A stretch of 64,000 nt of DNA from the NCBI GenBank assembly GCA_949291555.1, contig CASEWE010000010.1:17808-81807 (forward strand), written 5' to 3'. The translations under genes were made by a program, and so were the position numbers. Position 1 is the stretch's first letter. Each line of letters starts with the position of its first letter. Under the pieces are notes generated by a model. It saw nothing but the letters and a program-made list of their open reading frames with translations. It did no database searches and had not been told where the DNA came from. Shown piece after piece: positions 57,513 to 64,000 of the stretch. This stretch comes from an uncultured Bacteroidales bacterium. Its GTDB lineage: Bacteria; Bacteroidota; Bacteroidia; Bacteroidales; P3.

Positions 57513-58080
57513 GAGCGTTTATATTAAGGACCCTGGATGATATTCTTGTACTCTGCAAAGTATTTAAGTACTTTATTTACTCGTTACAGAATGACTTTAA
57601 AAGTTAAAAATAAAATGTCTTGAGTTTCATGAATAGGATTGCAGCGAAAAGAGAAAATGCGTAGTACAGTTATCCTCTTTTGTGGCTGTGTATTTGTGTA
57701 GGGTAGAATGTGGAAATCAATTGAAAATTCAGTTTAGTTTAGTCAATATATCTAAACTAAAGTAGACTAAATAGAGGTATGCATATTTTTCTTTCCATAT
57801 GCCTATGGCTTGATAGAAATAGCTAACTTTGCAAAGGGCAAGAACTCTGATGAAGAAATGCTCCCAAGACTGAGGTTTGCTCCTTTCTCTTTTGGCTGCA
57901 AAATTCGCTGTAAAAGCCAAAATATATTCTTGAAATGAGAGGTGAGGAGTGGGGAGAGAGGCTTTGAGTAATACTTTGTGTGAGAACAAGTGCAAGGAAT
58001 GAAATCAAGTGAAAAGTAAAAATCGAAAAATCTTCAAAAATACCGATTCTGTTTCTTTTGCAAGGTATTATGTTACTGTT
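57513..58080. other. AT-rich gene-free DNA right of the island
   Basis: About 570 nt with no convincing gene. Two short overlapping minus-strand frames (57729-57995, 57823-58008) have protein-like runs but no family and no promoter. The right island repeat lies here. Confidence 0.45.
57727..57761. repeat. Right island repeat (ATTCAGTTTAGTTTAGT ... CTAAACTAAA)
   Basis: ATTCAGTTTAGTTTAGT at 57727-57743, 16/17 identical to the left copy. TTTAGTTTAG (57733-57742) and CTAAACTAAA (57752-57761) form a perfect 10-bp inverted repeat with a 9-nt spacer. A related TAAACTAAAT occurs near 58092. Confidence 0.65.
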
Positions 58081-59425
58081 TTATTGATGTATTAAACTAA
58101 ATATAAGTAAGATAGCATTTCCAGATTTATCATATCTGACTTTCTCGTAATGCCCGGCCTTGGCTTTCTGCAGCAGCCTGCTCCGGCACAGCTCCTTGAG
58201 GTGGTTCATCACCGTGCGCTCGCTGACATTCTGCAGTTCTTTGCCTGTGGCTTCGTGTCGAAAGTGTTCGGCAGCAGCGAAGTAGCACCTTGGGCGGTTC
58301 TTCCTCCGTCCTCCGCCACGAAGGAGCGGATGCGGCGGTACAATTCATCGAAATAGCCGTTCAGCTGGACAGCGGCTTTCACCGATGCCGAGTCCACAGA
58401 TTGCAGGTGTCTCTCGCCGGAAGCATGCCGCAGCATCTGTATGAGCAGGTGCCAGCCGTGCCACCTGCGCAGGACGCTTCATCTCACGACTGTCTCCTTG
58501 GGCGTCGTCCTTTATCCGGTTGATGAATTCCCCCTTTCCTGTCCACCAAGAGAAGAAATATTCCCTTGCCCCTGACCATAGACAGCACATTGGGCATCAT
58601 CTTTTTCCCTCTCCGGTGTCATATTCAAGGGCAAGAAACTTGAAAAGCATCTGTTCCTATCGTGCCGCCGTCAGAGATGCCCTGTCCTCCCCGCCATCAT
58701 CCCAATCAGTCCATTTTGACATTTCCCAGGACTTGGACAGCACGAACAGAAAGAGGTCGAGCAGTCCGTTATTCTCGAAACCTTTCATCAGCAGTTCATG
58801 TATACGCTTGGTCTGCGTAGTTCCAACGATATTGATGCACGGCTGTTCAATACGCATCGGTACAGTGTTACTGACCCTTGTCACGTCCAGAGCCCCGCCA
58901 CTCCATGCCGTGAGCAACTGATCTAGCTGCCCGTTGGTGTATCGGTTGGCGGAGTTGAACAGGCCCATGATCTCATCCACCAGGATGACTACGCTCCGGG
59001 GATTGTTGTTGTGTGTCAGCAGGAGCGATTCGGGGGTGAAGTTTGATAAGACAGTGCGGCGCAGCACAGGTTTCTTTCCGCTTTCCCCGGCGGATTTCAC
59101 GCCTCCAGTTCCGACTTATACGCCTTGAACAGGGCATAGTCGTGCTTCCGTATGGGACGGTATGCCGTCTCCGGCGGCGGTGTTTTGCCCAGCCCCGGCC
59201 TGCCTACGAGGATGATATGGAGGGCGGCGCTGCTTTGCCAATCACCTTTGATGCGTATACGGTAGGAGCCTTCCATTGCGGTCGATACAGCCGACAGCAT
59301 GGCCGTCGCGATGAACTCTGTCTTGTGGTTCTCGTACCGGGCCATGTCGAGTATAATGGACTGCACGGCCTACGGAAAGACATCCAAAGGGAAGCCTGTG
59401 TCACAGACATGCTCCGCCTCCATGC
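58081..59425 (-). pseudogene. Broken DUF3987-type helicase/primase gene of a mobile element
   Basis: Read on the minus strand, at least five frames must be joined to follow one protein: MARYENHKTEFIATAMLSAV and P-loop GRPGLGKT (59366-59097), LRRTVLSNFTPESLLL with VVILVDEIMGLFNSANRY (59100-58657), FFSWWTGKGEFINRIKDD (58590-58345), QSVDSASVKAAVQLNGYFDE (58436-58209) and a C-terminal winged helix NVSERTVMNHLKELCRS (ending 58081). This order fits DUF3987 proteins of Bacteroidales mobilisable elements. Frameshifts at each junction make it a pseudogene. More GC-rich than the dnd island. Confidence 0.75.
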
Positions 59426-60268
59426 AGATCATGTTGAACGTTGCCTGACATAGCAGTGGAACACGAAGATGTCGCGGATGACGGCCAGCTTTGGACAGTC
59501 GCTCAGAACTACGTCATACAGGATGTTTCACTCTTCCGAAGTGAAGAAGAACGGGTTGCCGTAGGTCGGCTCCTTGCAGCCGTAGAGGGCTAGACGTCGT
59601 TGTCTGAATACTTCATCTTCTTGCATCAGTGTAGGAAGGTGCAGAACAAATTCATGATGTTGATGCCGGTCGTGCCGGAAAGCGGTCTCGGCTTGTGGTT
59701 GATGAGCAGACGGGAAGTGTAGAAGTCGGGATATTCCTGCCGCAGCAAGTGTTCGTTCACCACATAATCCCTAAAACCGTTCATCTGCTCCAGCGAGACG
59801 GTCTCCACGAAGAGTCTGAGGGCCGTCTCGTCCAGTATCTCCCGATGGTAGTTGTGATAGCGTGACATCTTGCGATCGAAGCGGACGATATGTTCTTTTG
59901 TCCTTTCCGTCCCGTCGAATTTCTCCAGATACTCATGGATGCGGGTGAGAAGGTTCGGAAGATCCCGCTCGGACGCGCGGGCAGGGTACAGCACATCCTC
60001 GATGCCCTGTCTCATCAACCGGCTGTCGATCTTGTGCGTGAAGGTTTTCTCCGCCCGTTCGATGATGGAGCATTCTGTTCCGGCAGCCGTTTCTGCTCGG
60101 CGGCAGGCACGGCAGTCGTGCGCCTGTGGTTGAGGGTTTCGGTGGCCCAATACTTGTCCTGCACTTCAAGTGGGGAAACGACCTTTATGTCACATTCTTA
60201 TCCCAGGCTCGGAAGCAGATGTTCGAGGTCTCAGGGGGCATTTTCTCAGATACACGGTAACTTTCATC
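59426..60268 (-). pseudogene. Broken tyrosine-recombinase (integrase) gene
   Basis: Starts MKVTVYLRK at 60268 (arm-binding domain), shifts frame and continues with the SAM-like core-binding domain (HEYLEKFDGTERTKEHI, MNGFRDYVVNEHLLRQEY) at 60150-59626, then after a stop resumes in another frame with YGNPFFFTSEE and LAVIRDIFVFHCYV, the beginning of the catalytic domain of Bacteroidales integrases. The R-H-x-x-R...Y catalytic residues are missing; the frame runs directly into the DUF3987 remnant, so a deletion has joined the two genes. Not functional. Confidence 0.7.
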
Positions 60269-60805
60269 TGCGTTGCTTTTTCGGTTATGAGAAAAAGCAT
60301 AATAAATTCTCGTAAATGTTCCCATATATCCCGAAGGAACTTGTAACAGATTAAGACAAATTCAAAAGTTGTTTCCGAATCTGATGTCACATAAAATACA
60401 GAAAATCAATTGTTTTACTTGAAAATATTTGGTTTATATTATTATTTCGGGCTTTATCAGACATTTTCTGAATATCATATATTGCAGTTACGCGCTTTTA
60501 TTTTCTGATGAGAGGATGGTAGCCTCTGTTTTTTCGGGACGGAGGCCGGGGAAAGTCGGCTGCATCAAAATGGGTTTTGAAAGTGTCGATTGTTTATTTT
60601 AGGGTATCTATTTTCGGGAAAGGCTTCTGCGTTTCGATTTTCATACCATTGTTTTTAATAGGTCGATTGATTGAATTTTCGATGAATTATCGATTGAGGA
60701 TTGGCCGTGTTCGGTAATGGAACGAGCGTGGTCCGGAGCATTAGTCGTTTGTTTTTTAATGCGGTAGTCTTGACAGCAGAAGGGTGGGACGGTATGTGTC
60801 CGCAT
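60269..60805. other. AT-rich spacer with no recognised gene
   Basis: About 540 nt. Short frames only (for example minus 60641-60850), none with a family or promoter. Probable decayed flank of the integrase remnant. Confidence 0.45.
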
Positions 60806-60970
60806 TTTCACTATCTTTGTTAGCACGAAGATAGGAGGCGGCTTGGCCATGCAATCTCAAGCAAGCTTGGATTGGCATGGCGCTCGCCTTTCACTATCTT
60901 TGTTTCACGAAGATAGGATGCGGCTCGGCCATGGCCATTCGAGCAAGCTCGATGGCGCATGGCGCTCGCC
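60806..60970 (+). repeat. Tandem promoter-plus-hairpin units upstream of rnpB
   Basis: Two units of 83 bp (60806-60888) and 82 bp (60889-60970), each starting TTTCACTATCTTTGTT and ending GGCATGGCGCTCGCC region; a third partial copy starts at 60971 and runs into rnpB. Each holds a TATCTTTG box (60812-60819, 60895-60902), a CTATCTT/AAGATAG inverted repeat around it, and a hairpin with 17-nt arms (60846-60881 and 60928-60963). The two hairpins differ in sequence but keep pairing. Confidence 0.85.
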
Positions 60971-60976
60971 TTTCAC

Positions 60977-60984
60977 TATCTTTG
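60977..60984 (+). promoter_or_regulatory. -7 box of rnpB (TATCTTTG)
   Basis: Third copy of the TATCTTTG box, preceded by the same TTTCAC as in the upstream repeats, placing the transcription start near 60989, exactly before helix P1 of RNase P RNA. Confidence 0.8.
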
Positions 60985-60989
60985 TCCTC

Positions 60990-61335
60990 TTGAAGAGCGA
61001 CCTGGGCTGCCGCTGCATCGAGCAGAGGAAAGTCCGGGCAACACTGAGCCACCATACTTCCTAACAGGAAGGCGGCCGCAAGGCCGACAGCAAGTGCCAC
61101 AGAAAATAACCGCCGCTTCGCGGCAAGGGTGAAAACGTGAGGCAAGAGCTCACGCAGGGCATGGCGACATGTTCCTGGGGTAAACCTTATGGGTTGAAAG
61201 ATCAAATATACCGTCTGCCAAGGTGGGCTCGGCCGATGACGGGGGGTAGATCGATGGAGCCGTCTGGCAACAGGCGGCCTAGATAAATGGCAGCCGCTCC
61301 TTTGGGAGTACAGAACCCGGCTTACAGGGTCGCTC
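60990..61335 (+). ncRNA. rnpB: RNase P RNA (class A)
   Basis: About 346 nt. Conserved blocks in order: GAGGAAAGTCCGGGC (CR-I) near 61025, CCACAGAAAATAACCGCC near 61097, AAGGGTGAAAACGTG, GGGGTAAACC, AGATAAATGGCAGCCGC, and GTACAGAACCCGGCTTAC (CR-V) near 61309. Helix P1 pairs GAGCGACC at the 5' end with GGTCGCTC at the 3' end. Seven T follow (61336-61342), so P1 plus the T-run may end transcription. The catalytic RNA matures tRNA 5' ends. Confidence 0.96.
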
Positions 61336-61421
61336 TTTTTTTGATTAGTTTTCATGAGATGATAGGGGAGGAAGGGAAGCTTGCAGGGATGAAGGATTTG
61401 GGACGCTAACAGTCTTTTGAC

Positions 61422-62054
61422 GTGAAAAAAATGTATGCTTTTTTTGCAAGGAGAGGGGCTTGGCAATGGGCTGGCATCTTTCTTGCGGCGGTGTTTCTGC
61501 AGGGTTGCACGGCAAAGGCAAGACTGGGAACAGTTGTTCGCAACGAATCGATAGATGCTTGCAAGTACTTTTATTTGATACCCACGGGAGAGGTTTCTTC
61601 GAGTTCAAGCGGAGGATTCGTTTATGGTGTCTATGGTACATCTTTCGGCTTGATTGAAGAATCGGGCAGGACAACGGTCAATCCAGGCGATGTCATCTCG
61701 GGTTTTCTTGTAGGGAAGGGTTTGGTAAGGTTGCCGGAGCTGGTCCCGGAACTTGCGGAGCAGACGATGATTGTCAGCTATGGAGAAAGCGGTAAAGGAG
61801 GTGGTGTAGTAGGCATTGTTTTGCAAGTTGTCTCAGCAAAAACGCATGCTGTCATTTTTACTTGCGAAGCAGAGAGTACGTATTGGAACGATGCGATCGC
61901 GGTACGGACATCGGTCGTACGTTGTTTGAAAGAATTGTTCCCTTCTGCGGAGGAAGAAGGCCAAGGAGACGAGGGGGAGAAGGGTGACAAGGGCGGCAAG
62001 GGCGACGAGGAACCTGATAGCTGGTACGAAAGGGATGAGGTGTACGGGTGGTAA
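61422..62054 (+). CDS. Lipoprotein of unknown function with charged Gly-rich tail
   Basis: 210 residues from GTG 61422; ATG 61431 is an equally good start. Signal peptide with lipobox LQGC (Cys near residue 29). The body has a Ser/Gly stretch (SSSSSGGFVYG) and two conserved-looking cysteines; the C-terminus is a charged tail (EGQGDEGEKGDKGGKGDE) with collagen-like spacing. No family recognised. It lies 79 nt after the rnpB T-run. Confidence 0.7.
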   Translation: MKKMYAFFARRGAWQWAGIFLAAVFLQGCTAKARLGTVVRNESIDACKYFYLIPTGEVSSSSSGGFVYGVYGTSFGLIEESGRTTVNPGDVISGFLVGKGLVRLPELVPELAEQTMIVSYGESGKGGGVVGIVLQVVSAKTHAVIFTCEAESTYWNDAIAVRTSVVRCLKELFPSAEEEGQGDEGEKGDKGGKGDEEPDSWYERDEVYGW

Positions 62055-62162
62055 AGCAGCGTTTGCATGGGTATGAACTCTAAGAGGCAACGCGACAATT
62101 TCGATGCGCTCGCAAAGAAGTGTTTGTATTGGGCATTGCCCCTTTCTGATATGGGAATGCGT

Positions 62163-62400
62163 GAATGCCGTTTTGCGGCGATTTGCAGCGTGTTCGGCTT
62201 CGGTCCGAGCTACCCAGCCTTGTTCTCGCGGAAGCCACTTTTGAATGCCCGGCTGACACCGTGGGGCAAGAAATACGCAGAACTGTACCTGAAGCCGCGC
62301 AACCCTGCCGGATAGGACGCATTAGCGTTTTCATAGCCATGACATCGGCCTTGGCCGCCGTGGATGCCCTCTTTATAGCCTGCATTCGGTAGCTGGGATT
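62163..62400 (-). pseudogene. Decayed fragment of a MuF-like phage gene
   Basis: On the minus strand KPNTLQIAAKRHS is encoded at 62200-62163, matching KPNALQIAAKRHS of the MuF protein at 63528-63491; the DNA is identical at 34 of 38 positions. The frame around it is broken by stops. The rest of the 460-nt gap 62055-62514 has no intact gene. Confidence 0.55.
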
Positions 62401-62413
62401 CCAAGATTTTGCG

Positions 62414-62421
62414 TATCTTTG
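62414..62421 (+). promoter_or_regulatory. -7 box of the 70-residue gene (TATCTTTG)
   Basis: Perfect TAnnTTTG match followed by a GCACT/AGTGC hairpin (62421-62435). Leader to the ATG at 62515 is about 90 nt. Confidence 0.6.
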
Positions 62422-62514
62422 CACTGCTGAAGTGCTGGAAGCACAGGCTGTTATCCTTGTACTATAAAGGATTCAACGGGGGATTCAGGACTAATCCCTG
62501 ATTTCTTCTGACCT

Positions 62515-62727
62515 ATGGAAAAATACAACTTCTACAAAGACAATCCAACGGACAAGGTTTTCTGGGTCGACAATCCGGACACCAAAGGGGAATTCCTGTT
62601 CAGCTTCGACAAGAAGAAGATTTACAACCTATTTGCCGATTACCCTCACAATCTATCCAAGAAAGAAAAACAAATATTCGATAAGGAAAATCCGTATTGG
62701 GTTGAGTTCTTCAAAGACAGGATATAG
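62515..62727 (+). CDS. Small acidic/aromatic protein, candidate immunity protein
   Basis: 70 residues (MEKYNFYKDNPTDKVFWVDN ... NPYWVEFFKDRI), rich in aromatic and charged residues, no signal peptide. It recalls small DUF7675-type proteins, but from memory only. Its stop (62725-62727) directly abuts the stop of the MuF toxin gene on the other strand, with no gap. AT-richer than the flanking phage DNA, like the toxin end. Position suggests immunity to that toxin, though immunity genes are normally on the same strand. Confidence 0.65.
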   Translation: MEKYNFYKDNPTDKVFWVDNPDTKGEFLFSFDKKKIYNLFADYPHNLSKKEKQIFDKENPYWVEFFKDRI

Positions 62728-64000
62728 TTATTTTTCAAAGCCACCCATGCCTTTCACCTGCTTCGATGCTTCCGTGTTGATATAACCGAGAAGCCGATAA
62801 AAAAATGGATTATCTTTCAATAAATCCAAATCGATTAAACACTCGCTCATTTCATACTTTGTCCCGTAAAGCGAATGCGACTTTTGCGCCTCGAAACGTT
62901 CTTTCAGAACCGAATCATTCAATGGCTTGAACCCGTTCTTCACAAAAGATTGCAATTCAAGATATTCAAGGCCTGAATCGGTTTTCCTTACTATCGCCGC
63001 ATGTTTCCCGCATGTAAAATAATACTCCTTCCCTTCCACGCACCTTCCCAGAAGATTTTTAGCGTTTTTGAAATCATTGCCCGACTTGGACACAATGCCT
63101 CCGGTTTGTTGGGCTATTTTGATTATGTTGCTACCTGAAGCAAATATCTTGCGGCTCATTCCATCACGAAAATCCAGCACGTCGAGACCTATCCTGTTGC
63201 CTGCGTAGGCGAATGCCAAGGAAGAACACGAGCCTTTCGTCAAATCCCCGCCACCGACACGCGCGATGATTTCTTCGATGCTTTGCGCATGGACATGCCT
63301 TTGCACTTCCCTGTATTCGACATTTGCCTTGTTAAGCAATTGCACCAGTTCATTTCTTAATACGCTCCTTTCCTCCCACGCCTTGCGGATAGCCTCAATC
63401 TGCTCCGGCGTCCGGTTGGTATGGCGCATTTCCGCATTGCGGAGCGTCCACCGCCGCCGGATGTCCCGTATCTGCGCCTCCGTCCTTGCCGAATGCCGTT
63501 TCGCGGCGATTTGCAAGGCGTTCGGCTTCTGGCTGAGGATTCCATCCACATACGCCTTGTTGTCGCGCAGGAAGTACGATTCCGTGCCTTTGGTGCGGGC
63601 TTTCGCTATCCGTTCCCGGTTGTCCAATATCCATTGCCTGAACTGCGGCGGCACGTCCCGCACGGTGTTCGCGCTGTCAGCCGTCAAGGCCTCCCCGTTC
63701 AACAGCCTCCGCTCGTCCGCCAAGAACTCGTCCATCGTCTTCAGCACCTTGACCGAATAACACCGGCACGAAGGGTGCCAGCCCACGAACTTGAAATCCT
63801 TGGGGTACATCCCGGCCAGCTCGTCGCAGATGTCGAAGAACGGCCTGCCGTTGAGCGTGTGGTTATTGGAGAGCTTCACCTGTATGCCGACCACGAAATC
63901 GAGCTGCTGGATGCGCAGGTAGTCGGCCGTCCGGTAGGCGATGTTCGTCTCCGTGGCCGCGAGCCGCAATGCGTTCTTGTAGCTGCTCCGGTACACCCCT
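62728..64000 (-). CDS. Phage head morphogenesis (MuF-like) protein with C-terminal toxin domain, 5' end outside window
   Basis: The frame is open to the right edge (at least 423 residues). The N-terminal part is GC-rich and carries the Mu gpF / SPP1 gp7 motif HPSCRCYSV. A long charged linker follows (IAAKRHSARTEAQIRDIRRR). From about 63240 to 62728 the DNA is AT-richer and encodes a different domain with KGSCSSLAFAYAGN and GKHAAIVRKTDSGLEYLEL: a Cys-then-His order suggesting a papain-like peptidase or deamidase toxin. Such MuF polymorphic toxins are known from temperate phages (Jamet and colleagues). Catalytic assignment is inferred from motif order only. Confidence 0.72.
   Translation of the reverse strand, partial: GVYRSSYKNALRLAATETNIAYRTADYLRIQQLDFVVGIQVKLSNNHTLNGRPFFDICDELAGMYPKDFKFVGWHPSCRCYSVKVLKTMDEFLADERRLLNGEALTADSANTVRDVPPQFRQWILDNRERIAKARTKGTESYFLRDNKAYVDGILSQKPNALQIAAKRHSARTEAQIRDIRRRWTLRNAEMRHTNRTPEQIEAIRKAWEERSVLRNELVQLLNKANVEYREVQRHVHAQSIEEIIARVGGGDLTKGSCSSLAFAYAGNRIGLDVLDFRDGMSRKIFASGSNIIKIAQQTGGIVSKSGNDFKNAKNLLGRCVEGKEYYFTCGKHAAIVRKTDSGLEYLELQSFVKNGFKPLNDSVLKERFEAQKSHSLYGTKYEMSECLIDLDLLKDNPFFYRLLGYINTEASKQVKGMGGFEK

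Noticed and set aside
57729..58008. Two overlapping minus-strand frames of 60-90 codons right of the dnd island.
   Set aside because: No promoter box, no recognised family, and AT-rich DNA gives such frames by chance; kept only as a remark.
58150..60315. Several plus-strand frames of 60-140 codons.
   Set aside because: They are antisense to the integrase and DUF3987 remnants, which carry recognisable protein motifs on the minus strand.

Overview
The window is a stretch of chromosome from a Bacteroidota bacterium, most likely a GC-rich member of the Bacteroidales. Three things point there: repeated promoter boxes of the TAnnTTTG type, absence of obvious Shine-Dalgarno spacing at most starts, and typical Bacteroidota gene sets (OMP-barrel TonB-dependent receptor, DUF4831, split transketolase, GSI-type glutamine synthetase, short AtpC, EFR1 ferredoxin). 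I cannot name the genus from sequence alone. From 1 to about 50.16 kb the DNA is GC-rich and almost fully coding with core genes. From about 50.2 to 58 kb it is visibly AT-rich and foreign. From 58 kb to the right edge it is a mosaic of decayed mobile DNA, one core RNA gene (rnpB) and the edge of a prophage-like locus.

Layout. 0-2 kb: end of a transketolase and mpl (cell-wall recycling). 2-10.5 kb: an FtsX-type ABC permease, an EFR1 flavodoxin/ferredoxin and the sbcD-sbcC repair nuclease. 10.5-17 kb: two small unknown proteins, then the minus-strand block lptE, sigma-54 regulator, yebC, yidC. 17-20.6 kb: an exbB-exbD-tonB-metallophosphoesterase operon. 20.6-27.4 kb: rlmB, mtaB, dnaB, a secreted protein of unknown function, kdsA with a small partner. 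27.4-34.4 kb: DUF4831, ffh, folD, a phosphoglucosamine mutase and pgk, closed by two tandem terminators. 34.7-38 kb: an FAH-family hydrolase and a TonB-dependent receptor. 38.3-42.6 kb: histidine kinase, hemW and an exported unknown protein in one operon. 42.7-44.7 kb: atpC-atpD with a small lipoprotein but without the rest of the ATP synthase genes. 45-50.2 kb: glnA, an ABC-2 exporter pair and a sigma-54 response regulator.

The most interesting part is the AT-rich island at 51.2-57.5 kb. It is a compact four-gene operon: an AAA/STAND-like ATPase, dndC, dndD, and a protein that joins a DndE domain to a HerA/DUF87-type P-loop ATPase. It has one clear promoter and one clear terminator. It looks like a DNA phosphorothioation system (sulfur placed in the DNA backbone) that lacks dndA, dndB and any recognised restriction partner (dndFGH, pbe, ssp). 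The DndE-HerA fusion may link the modification machinery to a DNA-translocating motor. Near-identical 17-bp repeats, each followed by CTAAACTAAA, flank the island.

Right of it lie a broken tyrosine integrase and a broken DUF3987 gene run together, then rnpB (RNase P RNA). rnpB is preceded by two tandem copies of an 82-83 bp unit, each with its own TATCTTTG promoter box and a hairpin whose two copies differ by compensating base changes. The window ends in a MuF-type phage head protein with an AT-rich, probably papain-like toxin C-terminus. It abuts tail to tail a 70-residue gene that could be its immunity partner, and a decayed fragment of a similar phage gene lies close by.
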